A stretch of 64,000 nt of DNA from Gymnopus androsaceus JB14 (GCA_009733575.1 ML769484.1:124001-188000); one strand, 5' to 3'; positions 32,532-45,095 are shown, counted from the first letter of the stretch. Made by a program: numbers and translations. Notes: generated from the sequence alone by a model not told the origin.

Positions 32532-34760
32532 TGGAGGAGTGGTCTCGCTAGTATAATATTTCAAACTGTTACCAGAACAGTGATTACGGGACAAAAACCA
32601 GTGAAGAAGTAAAGGTACTCGAGTCGATGACAAGCCACGAGCAATGAATATGGGACGAAAATGCCTCGAACTGGCACATATAATAGAAAATATGCTAATG
32701 GGAACAGCGTCGAAACGAATAAAATTGTCAGAAAGAGCCTGAGGAGACAACATGTGCTGAGGAAATGGTAACAATGGGATGGTATTGCAGGGAACAGTGT
32801 TGAGGGGAACGTCATTGTCACAAAGAGTGAACTGTGGCAAAGAGGCTTGAAGAAACAATACGCCGAGGAATGATAACAACTGGAGGGTAGAACTTGACTG
32901 GAAGGAGTGGAAGATTCACCAGAAGGTTAAATAAAGATTAATTTGGACGGAAGCAAGGACTCACGACTCCGAACTATTTCCAAGTACAGGGCACTGTATT
33001 GCAATCACCCTGCCTCTTTGTGTTATGGTCATATTTCCCCCACTTGCAACCCAGAGCTTTGTCAGCGGTAGTCCACTTTTTACCGTTAATTTCGAGTCCC
33101 AAGTCGTCGCCCTTCTTGGTCTCAGTGAACACCATCGGGTGTGCTAGCTGACCAGTAACGGTGACTGGGCCACCTAAATTACCGTTTCCATTGACTGCAC
33201 CGATAACGTTTCCAGAGTATACAACGGCAACTAGGTCGGAGTTTGCGTTACCACCATCCTTTCCTTTGTTATACTGTTCAAAGTGGACGTGACACACAGT
33301 GCCGGTGATCTTTGCTACAGGTGGTGCGCCGCTGCTGTTTTCATATTAAGCACTAGCTGTAGTGTATAGGATGAGATTCTCGACTCACAATACTAGACGA
33401 CGTTTCTGATCTCCTACAGCATTAAGATTTTTACCAATGTACGCCCACTGTTCTGTAAGGTTATAATATGGTTTAAATTGCAAGTGGTGAAGAGCTTACA
33501 TTTTCAAAACCACCATCCCCCTCGCGCTCAAAGACGCCTTCTTTAGCTAGATAGGATTGAATAGCGGTCAACGATAGCATCGAAAGTACTCACAGCCATA
33601 TATCACGTAATTGAATTTCCCCAGCGCCTGAGGAAGGGTAAGCTCAATCGCAAAGAAATCATTGGAATAACGCACGGTGTGAGTATCGGCTTTTTTCATG
33701 GCCCAATCTTTACCCTCTACACCTACAAAATATGTAACATGCGAAACATCGGTGATGACGACATTCCAGTCTTTATGTACTAAAGAGAGGAACATGATTA
33801 GTGAGAATCTAAGAAATGGTTACTTTGGCTTACACTTGAAGAATTGTTCCACGGTTTCCTGGGTGAACTTTCCGCTAGAGATCATGATGTCCTAGTGAGA
33901 ATGATATGCAGTGCACAAGCTGACACCAAAAACTAACCGTTCCTATCGCAAAAATAAATCAGAAGAGAAAAGTAAAGAAGCATTAGACTCACCTCGGCAC
34001 TTTTTTTCTCCATTTGTCCGACTATGTCGAAAATTTTGCTCAAAACTTTCATAACGGTGGCTACAACATCGATGGCTGCCGCAATAGCATCCCCTATGCC
34101 AGGTTCTGCAGCAAATACTTCGCTTACTTTGCTAAGGCCTGAAGCTGCAGCGGACAATCCCTTTGAGGCCGCTTCCATTCCTCCTCCCGGAGCTTTCGTT
34201 GAGGATGATGATCCCTTCTTTTCCTTCCTTTTCACTTTCTCTCTTTCCCCTCTACGCTGGATAGCCACACCGTTACTAGAACGTAGAGCCAAATCTTTAT
34301 TGGTGCCAGAAATAAGGTCTGAATCTTCGTTCGAGTCGTAGTTGAAAGAGGCGATGCCGAAATCGTCTTCTACAAAGTCGTAAGAGGGTATGTCGCTATC
34401 AGAGACAACGTGCAAAATGCGGTCGGAAGTGGGTAGGCAGTCATCCATAGAAGCAGCGCCAGGATTGTGATCCAGACGGACGTCCACGACAGGTCTTGTG
34501 GGCAGTGGACCTGCGGTGACGACCTTGGCAATAGACAGTAACAGAAGAGAGCCGTAGATGGATTTCATGATCGTAAGGAACCAATGTATGATGATAGGGA
34601 GCGTTTGAAAACGATACTTGAACTAGACCTGCTAGTGAGCGAGGGAGTCGAACCGGTCGTACTTGAAACGGGACGGGCGAGGAATATTGGCCATTATAAA
34701 ACATTTCGAAATTGTTACCGAGTGACAGCAATACTGCAATCAACGACGAGGCTCCAATAT
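32532..34760. repeat. Tandem segmental duplication, unit 2
   Basis: Second unit, see 29605-31800. Minus-strand frames at 32463-32879 fall in the duplicated 3' flank and are not genes. Confidence 0.7.
32974..34568 (-). CDS. Secreted protein with DUF7888-like C-terminal domain, copy 2
   Basis: Tandem paralogue of 29906-31596 with the same architecture: MKSIYGSLLLLSIAKVVTAGP, a dibasic Lys/Arg stretch (REKVKRKEKKG), AASGLSKVSEVFAAEPG, AAAIDVVATVMKVLSKI, then the 5-nt exon at 33942-33938 and exons reading RGKFTQETVEQFFK, KDWNVVITDVSHV, GVEGKDWAM, FNYVIYG, EGDGGFENWAYIG and a C-terminal domain with four cysteines (TVCHVHFEQYNKGKDGG, ALGCKWGKYD, GDCNTVPCTWK). I found no frame break. Processing at the dibasic site would release the C-terminal domain, but this is inference. 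The promoter shares sequence with copy 1, including a TATA-like TTTATAA on the minus strand. Confidence 0.7.
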
Positions 34761-35853
34761 CAAATATCCGGCCAAAATCAATATCAGTCATCCTTAAGTG
34801 CAAGGAATCCAGGACAAAACAAACGGTCGGGTTTGCGATACGATATAGCTCTTATATGACTGAACCTGAAGTCGATTGGACTGAACACTGACAAGAAACG
34901 TTGGAACAATAAGAGGAAAACTTACTGGCATATTAAAAACTTGTGATTTTACGGCTGATGCGCTCCGCGATACGAGCTAAAACGGAACTACAAATTCCCG
35001 CCTGAAGAATATTTCTTACATGTAAGTTTCAAGTTCAGAGATGCCCTCGAATTCTCCAGGTGGTATGAGCCTAGAACAAAGGTAATTGTGGGAAAAAAAA
35101 AAAAGTTGCAATGCGACGAGCCTACCGCGCGGCGGCCAGTGCAGTCGCACTGACTCTTCGCACAGCAGCGGACTGGCACCGACTCCCACGGGAATTCTTC
35201 GGACGGGATAGACATGCCTCACAGAGATTGCTATACCATTCTCCCGAATCGTCTCTGCATAGACGTCTGTCAGCTTGGCGTTCTTGATTCTTGATTATCC
35301 GACTATCGATACGAGTGCGTTCACATCTTTGGGCTGGCTGTGATTATGGGAAATTCTGGTCGCTGTTCAAAAACAGCCAGGTTTTGAAGCCCTGAGCTCT
35401 GGGAGAAATAAGAGTGCTCAGCGATAGGATTTTTGTGACGATACATTTGGGGTCGCTCCCTTCCAGCCGCTTTTGGCAATCTGTGGGCATAGGATCATCA
35501 AGAAACATTCCTACTGCTCATTAAATCCTAGTCATTGAGTAAGTATGGTAACTTTACCTTCACTGTAGAGTCATGAAGCATTGATTGCGAATGCGAATTC
35601 TTGCACTGAAATACTGTATTAAATCACTAGGATCCCTCGCAACGACTTTCTTAAGTATTATCCGTGACTGGGCGGAAGTAGAGCTGCAGAACTACAGGAA
35701 TGAGCTTACCATCTGCCAATTTACATCGACTTACATCGTATCAGGAAAGTTCAAGAGCGTCCAAGAGCAATAGGGGTTTTATAGAGTCAGATCTGCACTA
35801 CAAATGAATGTAGATTCATTGCATTCGTTCTTTGCTGCTAGACATGCCATACA
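34761..35853. other. Intergenic
   Basis: About 1.1 kb without a supported gene. A poly-A run of about 12 lies at 35093-35104. Confidence 0.5.
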
Positions 35854-36328
35854 CTAGGACGCTCCCTCAAACCTGAAGACTTCTTCAACCTCCTAGATAT
35901 CATTCGTGATTAAACACAAAAGGTAGATCTACAGAAGAACGTACTGTCCACCAAGGTACATCTTTCCCGCTTCCTTCAGCGCCTTCCACGAAACTTTCCT
36001 GCATCCCATCGGTTGCGGCCCACCACTTCTGTGTCTCTGGATCCTGTGCTACTTTCTTCATATCGGCCTCATAATCCGAGCCGGTATATTTCATCGTAGC
36101 AATAAGCAGCTGCAGTGGTGGATAATAATTGATAGAATAATCCACGATGTGAGCTCTGTCAAGAGCTGCAAGAACTCCGGGCCATACTGCAGCATGAATA
36201 GCTTTGTATTCGTCTACTGCTGATGGTTTCAGCTGAGCTTTCTGGTAAGTGTCAGAATAACGGTGTACAGTACAAGGATACAGTACCTTGATTATCTGGC
36301 AGACTCTCTTTGTGTGAGGTACTGACAT
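35854..36328 (-). CDS. L-rhamnose mutarotase-like protein (RhaM family)
   Basis: Three exons: 36328-36287 (MSVPHTKRVCQIIK), 36241-35945 (KAQLKPSAVDEYKAIHAAVW and on), and 35892-35854 (EVEEVFRFEGAS, TAG). The longer reading without the last intron gives a non-family tail, so I prefer the spliced end. Family features are the dimeric ferredoxin-like alpha/beta barrel, the HAAVWPGVLAAL helix with its catalytic-region His, NYYPPLQLLIATMKY, and PETQKWWAATDGMQESF. About 125 aa, close to the usual 105-115. Members interconvert the anomers of L-rhamnose and support rhamnose use; a role in degradation of pectin-derived rhamnose is inference. Confidence 0.85.
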
Positions 36329-36630
36329 TGGGAAAGATTGCGATTTGCTACTAGTCACTGGAGTCAACTTATAGCACTTCACGGCCCGGATTGGCCAGAA
36401 CTCTACGCTCGCATGACCGTTGATTTTTGGAGACGATAGCAATTATATTTGTTTCGAATTGGAAGCCACTAGAATAAAACGAAAGCAAACGAAAAGTCTA
36501 AGCAAATGGGGAGAGAACAAGGCTGAGCAGGCGCCCGGGCGCTTACACAGCAATTCACCACGTTTCACAGCAATAAGCTGCTTGATTCCCTCTTTCATCT
36601 TGTAAAGCTCTCCTCACAATCTCAACTACA

Positions 36631-37717
<1,087 letters not shown>

Positions 37718-38088
37718 ATCCTGGATGTCTCTAGCATGTAGAGCGTGTAGAGAATCGGTTGGATCGGAGGACCTTTCTGTACCTTATATTGACCAACGTA
37801 CTTTAACGATGGTGTTTCTTTCGTCTTTACATAGTGTACTTTCATCTTCCGTCTTATATATTTTCTTCACTTTCATTGCGGACGGCCTATATCACGGGAC
37901 TTGAGCTGCTTCAAAGTACATTTCCGATGACGAAACGACAACAATGGCAATACAGAGTCGTAGAACTGTGATAAGTAAGGAAAAATCATAACAGTCATCA
38001 AGTCTAAGTACAAGTGGTAAGTCCATGTCGTTTAACGGTAGCGGAATGATATCGTATAAGAAACCCCCTCTTGGACGAGCAATTCCTT
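37718..38088. other. Convergent 3' flanks
   Basis: Spacer between Rab11 and the small secreted protein. No gene seen. Confidence 0.5.
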
Positions 38089-38493
38089 TTAGACTGCTCC
38101 CAACAGTCCGGGTCTACTTGCTCTAACTCGCAGATCCAATCCCAACAAACTTCTTGTCTTCACATTCACGTCGAGTACGTTATCTACACCTGCGTCCACG
38201 CCGAGATCATCTTCAACTTCAAGTAATCCAGCGGCTTTCCAATCAAGACACAAGACTAACGAAAAAATAGCCAGTGAATATCCAGGTAGGCCACAAAGAC
38301 AAAAGAGCTTACCATCATCATCCTCGCATTGAGAGTGGGGGTTGGATTTTAGCGGGTTGAAAAGTTTCTGTGTCGAGTTGCCCCATGAAGTATAGCCACG
38401 TTCGACAAGGCCGCCACTAGTAGGAAGTAGGATGGGGCTAGCGGAAGCCACAATAGCAGTTGCGATGAGGAAGGAAACAAGTTTCAGCTGCAT
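38089..38493 (-). CDS. Small secreted protein, unrecognised
   Basis: The ATG at 38493 gives a signal peptide, MQLKLVSFLIATAIVASASP. A short mature part follows (LPTSGGLVERGYTSWGN, SQCEDDD), an intron of about 75 nt (GTAAGCTC...TGGAAAG), and a second exon with an acidic repeat-like segment (LLEVEDDLGVDAGVDNVLDV) ending GLLGAV. About 105 aa. Only one Cys is visible in the mature protein, so it is not a disulfide-rich type. A downstream KTR could be a processing site. Likely extracellular; function unknown. Confidence 0.6.
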   Translation of the reverse strand: MQLKLVSFLIATAIVASASPILLPTSGGLVERGYTSWGNSTQKLFNPLKSNPHSQCEDDDGKLFCLCGLPGYSLAIFSLVLCLDWKAAGLLEVEDDLGVDAGVDNVLDVNVKTRSLLGLDLRVRASRPGLLGAV

Positions 38494-39229
38494 GGTAGGC
38501 GACAAGGATGATGATGTGCAGTGAGACACACAGGTCGTGAAGAGTCGTAATGTGATTGAGCTCAAGCGTAGGATGGGAGAAAGACGGTGGGGCTTGTATG
38601 TAGGTCAGGGAGGGAGGTTTTATACCCCCGATTGGTAAGACCACAAAGTCCGTTCGAACATTCTGTGCAACCACTTCGATCTCAGACTGGAGTCAGTCCC
38701 TCCGAGTTCTCAGTTTCGCATCCGAGTTTCTTTCTACGGATTCTTCTATAGCAGCTGGTGTTGCGCACCGAGAATGTAGATCTCGATTCCAGTCGTTTTT
38801 TGATTCTAAAAGTTATAGCACAATTAATGATGAGATTTAACGCGACTCCAAGTGATTGCAGTACTTGAGTCTCCGTACGTTTCTGGTAGTAGAGACATCG
38901 AAGGTGCTTGTTTCACTTGGTCCATGCGTTCTGAGTCTTGGATTTAGTTGTAGCTTTTCGAACAGGTTCCACAGCTTTAGACGGTTTGAATTGATATTCT
39001 AGCCTTCCATCTGAAACCATATCATATACTCCACTGTCCAGGAAGGATTAGGAATACAAGACGTTCGAAGTCCAGGTTCTGAATCTTGCTCTTTCGCTTC
39101 CGAATTTGATACCGCTAAAGTCGCGCTGGAATGAGATATACTCTATAAGATAAGGATTATACAGGAAACGGAAACTAGTATTTCTATCTTGGTCGACTAC
39201 ATAGGTTCAATCGTCCAAACCAAGTATTG
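38494..39229. other. Intergenic
   Basis: Upstream region of the small secreted protein. No other feature supported. Confidence 0.5.
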
Positions 39230-39470
39230 AACGCAGCTGATGCTTTCTGGGAAATTCTGGCCATGGTTAGATGCAGAATCGTTCTTCTCTCCCAAACCAC
39301 CGCTGTCCCTTCCGAAGCGTGTCATCCTCTGCCTCGAGATACAACGCCACCTTTCGCGTTTAGTGGCACACTGAAGGGAGTCGTATGTTCTGGACGAGTA
39401 CGCGCTAGACTCGTTCCCGTCGGCTGTACGGCCCGGTTTTCCCACTTCAAATGACAATCGATCGAAGTGG
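39230..39470 (+). repeat. Degenerate copy of the methyltransferase upstream region
   Basis: Shares TCTGGCCATGGTTAGA, GAAGCGTGTCAT, ACTGAAGGGA and the block GGCTGTACGGCCCG...CCCACTTCAAATGACA with 43380-43600. A shorter part is also at 44985-45095. No methyltransferase gene follows this copy. Confidence 0.6.
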
Positions 39471-39984
39471 TGCCGCGTTCGCGGCACTTTGATCGACCCA
39501 TCATCAAACGTTGGCGTGAGTCACTGAGGCGAGTGGGACTGAGTCTAAGTACGCGCGCCTAGTTAAGCGCTCCTAGTCCTTTTCTTCAGGCTCATTTTGT
39601 TTCTTAGTGACGAGGATTTCGTTGGAACTTTATGAGTCAATATACACCGAAATATGAAAGGTATAAATGCTTCCTGAGTAAGCTTTTTTGGTACTACTTT
39701 CGAACGCACCGTTGCTAAAACTTTTTCCATTCCAGCGATCAAACGAAACAGGGGTTGGCTGACGCTGGCTCACCTCGAAAGCACCGTCCAACGTTGACGG
39801 TATAGGATACAATGCTCAGCGCTTTCACTTTGGAATGTTCGCTAATCACTTGAATAGTTCTGGCTGTCCGAGGAGCAACCACGATAACGCTACTAAGCTA
39901 CAAAAATATCTGCAATAGCTCACTCGGAGGCAGTTCCTGCCACCTAGCCCAGTTCGCGTACGCGTACAGCGGCATCCTACTTGA

Positions 39985-40910
39985 CCTTACACACAATGGT
40001 CGTTACATTTAGGTAGGAGACTTCTTCGCTGTCCCAGCAGGAATTACTGTGATGACCCAATACGTGGGTAACACCATATTTGGATGAATTTCAACTCTTC
40101 TTCGAATGCTTATCACTTCTGACATTGTGAAATTATAGGCGTGCCGATGGTCTTCCTCTTTGGTTCACGAGTACGTCTTGCGCTTTGGTTTGTTAAGTGG
40201 AAATTGACGAAAGTGCAGGGAGTCTTCCGGTGATATTCTTCATACGATGGTAGTTCTCGTTGTGGAAGGCGACAAATACTGGCAATATAAAACGTTCACC
40301 AAGCAGCAGCCCGTTTCAGTTGCCTCTTAATGAATTTTTTAACTTGTAACACTAAATGAAGGAAACAGAACCTTCTAGCTCATAATATATTACTCTGGAG
40401 TAGCTTTCTGGTTCTTTTTTCTCCCAGATTCGGCGCTGATATCGTGCTCTAGGTATACTACGACTCTTCTGGCTTCATCCCTGCCCCTCAACACAAGGCC
40501 CCCGTTGAATCCGCCCTGGGTGCAACTGAGGTGACTATGTACAAGGTCATCAAGTACTCTGACGTGGGGTAAGTTTGCAACCAAGATGCAAAAACAACAT
40601 CTCACACCTTTGTTTTTCCTCTGAGTAGCAGCAGCGCCATTGTTGCAGTCAATATTGGTTACTACTTGGCTACTACATCATCTCGCTCGCTCGCTGTTAA
40701 GAGGTCAAGGTTGTAACTAAATTGAGATCTCAAAGTGTCGAGATAATGGTCAACTTCAAAAACAATAACACCGCTCAACTAGCTGCTGATGCCAATAACC
40801 CTGCCCAGCGGCTCGAGGATGCGTTAGAGAACAGAGGAACAAGCTGATGCTACCCCTGCGGCAGAGCTCGCTCTTCTCTGGACCTACACTGAACAGAAAT
40901 CTCGCCATTA
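39985..40910 (+). pseudogene. Weak coding remnants
   Basis: Several short coding-like pieces without a coherent gene: GDFFAVPAGITVMTQYV near 40020 (cupin-like wording, weak), VVLVVEGDKYWQYKTFTKQQ ending at TAA near 40330, VYYDSSGFIPAPQHKAPVES near 40460 followed by a good donor, and MVNFKNNNTAQLAADANNPA from 40748. The last continues AQRLEDALEN and, after one extra base near 40833, EEQADATPAAELALLWTYTE to a stop at 40910. The final piece may be a short real gene with a frame break. I do not recognise any of them. Confidence 0.3.
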
Positions 40911-41904
40911 ATGTAGAATATGTATAGGTTTGGGCTTTCCTTATGCGCAAAATCACTTTATATATTTTTGAAGTTGATGTTCGTTTCAAGTACGTTTACA
41001 ACTTCTAGAGGCATGTATATTGGGATTCCGACTGATCTGGGTTCTAACAGAGTCCGCGATCTACGAGCTCCATCAATATCTGCCCAATCTTGTCCAAGGC
41101 TCGCGAACGAAGGACTCATGCACTTCAAATTCCAACTTCGGGATATTCGCGAGGACAGGGTACTATTGCAAGCCAATATATAGATGGTCTGGTCATTGTG
41201 AATGTTAGGGGCTGTGTGCGTGGTTGGCATCGAGCAGAAATCGCTGATTGACTCTCAAAGTGAGTTGACCAACGTAACCAGGTTTAAAAACCTCAACAGC
41301 CTCCAGATCGTGGACAACTTGAACGAAATCAGCAAAAGAGGCCTATGGGCTTTCCATATATAGCACATCCGTCGTCATATGGATCGTCGGTGTATTCCGA
41401 GTCTACTCATACACAGAGAGTCCAGTCTTGGCCCACTCGGGTTTGTCGTCGACCAATGGGAGGATCCAGCTAAGCGTCGGAATTTGGAAAGCTATATGAG
41501 CGTGACCGGGCTCCCCACTTTACCCCGTTATTCCCAACAGCCTACTAGCGCTAGCCAGCTCAACTGGGCATTACCGGTTTGCCCGAGATTGCAATAGCTA
41601 CTATTATGTACTTACGCTCTGGGAGGTCCTATTTTCAGGTACAAAGTGCGCACTATATAATCAGAGGAAAAGGGGGGAGTTATCGTCATCTGCCTGGTGC
41701 ATATCACATACTCCCGCTCTCTTTTGCTGGTGAGGAATTCAGTTTTTGATCCTGATTATCTTCCGCTCATTCACGATACTATAGGTCAAATAACCTTTAC
41801 CCATCTTATATTTACTCTTCATCGAACTTCGATTTACACGGTACGTATCTCTTACAGTGTTCACAAATCGAGGTCATGGACCTTTCATTTTGACAGAAAC
41901 CCAC
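40911..41904. other. Intergenic
   Basis: About 1 kb without a supported gene. A TATATAATC at about 41654-41661 is too far upstream to assign. Confidence 0.4.
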
Positions 41905-43137
41905 ATGATGTTCAACGACATTCAATTGTTCTCTTCACTCTATCGTATCGTTGTTGGACTAGTCATTATTTCATCTCTTTCTTGTGATGCTTCGCCAGTG
42001 CCCCTCTCACAGGGAAACCAAGTATGCATGCGCCATATTCCTTCTTCCATTCAGCTTCGGTCTGACTTTTGAGTTTTGGCAGTCATTGTCTTTGAAAAAA
42101 AGGGGAGCACACCCCAAGTGCAAACGTCACGGTACTCCGCCGCCCCAGCAGCCCATGATGTCCATGCAGCCTCAGATTCAGCACCACTGGGGGGAGCGCT
42201 GTCTGCCAAGCATGACATTACACTGTACCATGGGACCTCAGGAAAAAACAATCACCCCCAAACGCTCGAGGATTTCCAATTTATCGACCTTTCAATGCAA
42301 GCTAAGCGAAGCGATTTTTCCTCGAAAGGTGATTATTGAAAAAATGACCCAGTGTGTTATTGACACGAAATCGAACATTTTCAGGTGCATTTTACCTCAC
42401 TGATAGGTTTCGAACGGCAGGACAGTATGTGTGCAATCGGGTGGACCATGAGGAAGACGCCATTATCATAGGTATCATGCTTTCATCTACTTTCATGTAC
42501 CTACTATTTACTGACCATCAATTCCATAGAGTATAAATGGACACCGTAAGTTCAAGACTAAACACATCCTTCGTTCTACATTAACAAAATTTTAGCGCTG
42601 CACTGGCAAATCAAGTCTATGAATGGCCTAGCAAAACACCAGATTGGAAGGATGTATGTGTACAACGGAAACGGTATCTTTACATCCACCTGCTAAACCT
42701 TTAACTTGTTCTAGTTTTGTGGGGTCAACCTTGGTGATCACTACACAGCTGAAGGAACGAACAAAGGAAAATCTCTAAAAGAATTACAAAAATGGCGGGA
42801 CGAAATTTTGGAACACAGGGTGATGATTTCAGGGTGTGTAATTCTGCCAATTCTCATTTCATGATCAATGTTCATTCTTTAATTTCTCTTTTGTCCAACT
42901 TTTGTCAGGCCAATGGGATTAAAAGAGACAACAGATGCCAAGCTGACAGATAACTTTTGGCAGTATGCTCTGCTTGACCAAGAGGTTGCTGATGGGTGCA
43001 CTGAGATTGAATTGGTCAAAATTCATGATCCAATCCCTTGCTCTAAGTTCCCTGCAGGGCACATTGGTCCCACTGACACTCAAGGCCCAAGTGCAGGCTT
43101 TTCTGCTGCAGTGAAAGCTTCATTGGGTATCAAATGA
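41905..43137 (+). CDS. Secreted ADP-ribosyltransferase-fold-like protein
   Basis: Starts MMFNDIQLFSSLYRIVVGLV (signal peptide, likely cleaved after SCDASP). The main body reads HDITLYHGTSGKNN, then a spliced SSKGAFYLTDRFRTAGQYV, a strand pair ending EYKWTPAALANQVYEW, FCGVNLGDHYTAEGTNKGKS, LKELQKWRDEILEHRVMISG and NFWQYALLDQEVADGC. LYHGT plus a later G(A/G)FYLT is the two-strand NAD-pocket pattern seen in ART-like domains such as DUF3990; the third position (Gln/Glu before the last strand) could be in YALLDQEVADG. This is fold-level similarity, so activity is unproven. About 300 aa. Exon 1 and the body are one base out of phase; the A-run at about 42097-42103 is the likeliest site. Seven short exons; strand and stop are clear. 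Confidence 0.55.
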
Positions 43138-43379
43138 GCTTGGTGACTTAGTTATTGATTTTTTTTGTTTCTCAACTCAGTCAAGTCCTCTATTAATATA
43201 AAAATTGAACTTGCCCTGGTGGATACTCCTTTTTGATCAAACATGATTACTTCCTCCTGGCTATTTAACAGGTACTTGCTTGATCAGTTTCTGCAGGATG
43301 TGAGTAATGTGGGAGAGGATACTTATTTCTGTCGTAGTCAACTACCGAAATCCAGAACATACTTAGTATTAGGCTCAAC

Positions 43380-43600
43380 CAGCTGAGGCTTTCTGGCCAT
43401 GGTTAGAAGCAGAATGGTTCTCGGAAACAGTCTCACAAACCTTTTTCTTCTGAAGCGCGTCATGTGGCATACTGAAGGGAAGGAAGGAAGTATATCACAC
43501 GGCACGATCAAAAGCTGAACGTCGAAGTAGCGTTCGTTCCCATTGGTTGTACGGCCCGCTTTTTCCACTTCAAATGACAGTTGCGGTGCCGCAACGACTC
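43380..43600 (+). repeat. Upstream repeat of methyltransferase copy 1
   Basis: Related to 39230-39470 and in part to 44985-45095 (CTTTTTCTTCTGAAG, CATACTGAAGGGAAGGAAGG). It ends about 65 bp before the copy 1 ATG. Confidence 0.6.
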
Positions 43601-43664
43601 ATCCGTTGGGCGAGTCACTTCGGCTATAGCTACTTACTGGGATCGGGTCTGAACGCCATTACCT

Positions 43665-44946
43665 ATGGCCACCTTCGCGCAAACATCCTTCAACGCGGCA
43701 GTCTATTCAGCTTCTAGACCAACTTATCCCAAAGCTCTCTTCCAATACGTATTTGACTATCATGAAAAAGGCCCAGCTACTCTACCCGCAGATTCGCCGT
43801 TGAAACCTAGATGGGATCTTGCAGTCGATTTAGGCTGCGGGACTGGTCAGGTTCGTGAGCTATTGCTACGCCTCGGGGTAACTTCAAAGCTTCATTCCTA
43901 ATTCCCATAGGCTACAACGGAACTATATCCATTTAATAAAGTAATTGGTGTGGAACCGAGTTCGGTAATGGTTGAGAAGGCTAGGAAGTATGTTGGTGAA
44001 CATCTTGGCGGTATGTACTTTTATTCTGCCTTGGCTTCAAGTATAGACTCGAATATCATGCTTTGAGGTTCAGAATTATCTTCTACGCAGTTCGAATTTG
44101 TCCAATCTCCCGCTGAAGAGCTCGGGTTCTTGGAAAATGAGAGTGTAGATCTGATTATCTCTGGTATGTTGGCATAGGCTACGACACTCAAGTAAAGCTC
44201 GTTGACCTTGCTCAGCTCAAGCAGTACACTGGTTTGACTGGAAGTACGTATTTACTGTACAAGCCTCAAAGAGTTTGGTGTAACCTCTATTTATAGTATA
44301 TTGTGGCCAGAAGTTGCACGGGTGCTAAGACCCAGCGGCACGATAGCTTTTTGGGTAATCTTTCGCCTTTTGTTAAAGAACTGTTTATTCAGATAATCAT
44401 ATTCTTCTTTCTAGACTTACTCCGAGTTCCGTCTCCCGCAATACCCTTCCCTTACTCCACTCATTACACACTACCTCCAAGGAACCCAAGGATCAACCCC
44501 GCCAACATCACTAGATTCCTTAGGCAACTATTGGGAACGACCTGGCCGGACAATCCTCGAGAGGCATCTAGTCGACATACCTGAGCCTAGCAACGTACTT
44601 GGCCCCAACTCTGCCTATAGGATGTCTGACACCGATAGAGTCTATTTCGCTGGTGACTACCACCAAGACATTCTCCCGCTCAATAAAACCCTCCCAAGTC
44701 ATTCTCCGCTCTCAAACGACGTGGAATGGTCTCTTGGGGTATTTTAACACATTGAGCTCGCTGCATACATATCTGGAGAAAAATCCAGATGATGCGTTAA
44801 AGCATGGAGGGAAGAATCTTGCGCAAAGGACATGGGAAGAGTTATTAAAGGGTGCGGAGAGGGAGAAGGGGAATAAGGAGGTTAGAGGAGAAGATGAGTT
44901 GATTGTTGAGTGGCCGGTCGCAATGGTGCTTGCGAAGAAAATGTAA
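43665..44946 (+). pseudogene. SAM-dependent methyltransferase, copy 1 (frameshifted)
   Basis: Class I methyltransferase of the type-11/trans-aconitate-methyltransferase-like kind. Motif I is LAVDLGCGTGQ. Later motifs are KVIGVEPSSVMVEKARKYV, FVQSPAEELGFLENESVDLI and the spliced AQAVHWFDW, then LWPEVARVLRPSGTIAFW. Six exons. The C-terminus is VEWPVAMVLAKKM. Relative to copy 2 there is one extra A near 44696 (CTCCCAAGTC against CTCCCAGTC), which shifts the frame before the last ~80 residues. Otherwise the copies differ at only a few per cent of bases. Substrate unknown; the family methylates small molecules in the cytosol. A single-base assembly error would make this an intact gene. Confidence 0.8.
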
Positions 44947-44984
44947 TTAAATGCGAGAGGCACGCTTATGGTAAGTATAAAGCA

Positions 44985-45095
44985 AGGTCATCAGTAATGA
45001 TGGTTCTTCTCGGAAACAAAACCCTTTTTCTTCTGAAGTGTTATCATCGCCTTTTGCATTTAGTGCATACTGAAGGGAAGGAAGGAAGTATATTA
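44985..45095 (+). repeat. Partial upstream repeat before methyltransferase copy 2
   Basis: Shares GTTCTTCTCGGAAAC, CTTTTTCTTCTGAAG and TACTGAAGGGAAGGAAGGAAG with the region upstream of copy 1. The duplication therefore includes the promoter region, in part. Confidence 0.55.

Noticed and set aside
32463..32879. 138-codon minus-strand frame with hydrophobic start
   Set aside because: It lies in the duplicated 3' flank of the secreted-protein gene, and the sister flank at 29630-29860 is not open in the same way.
39490..39600. Possible tRNA-like folding around 39490-39600
   Set aside because: No complete acceptor, anticodon and T-arm set could be drawn.
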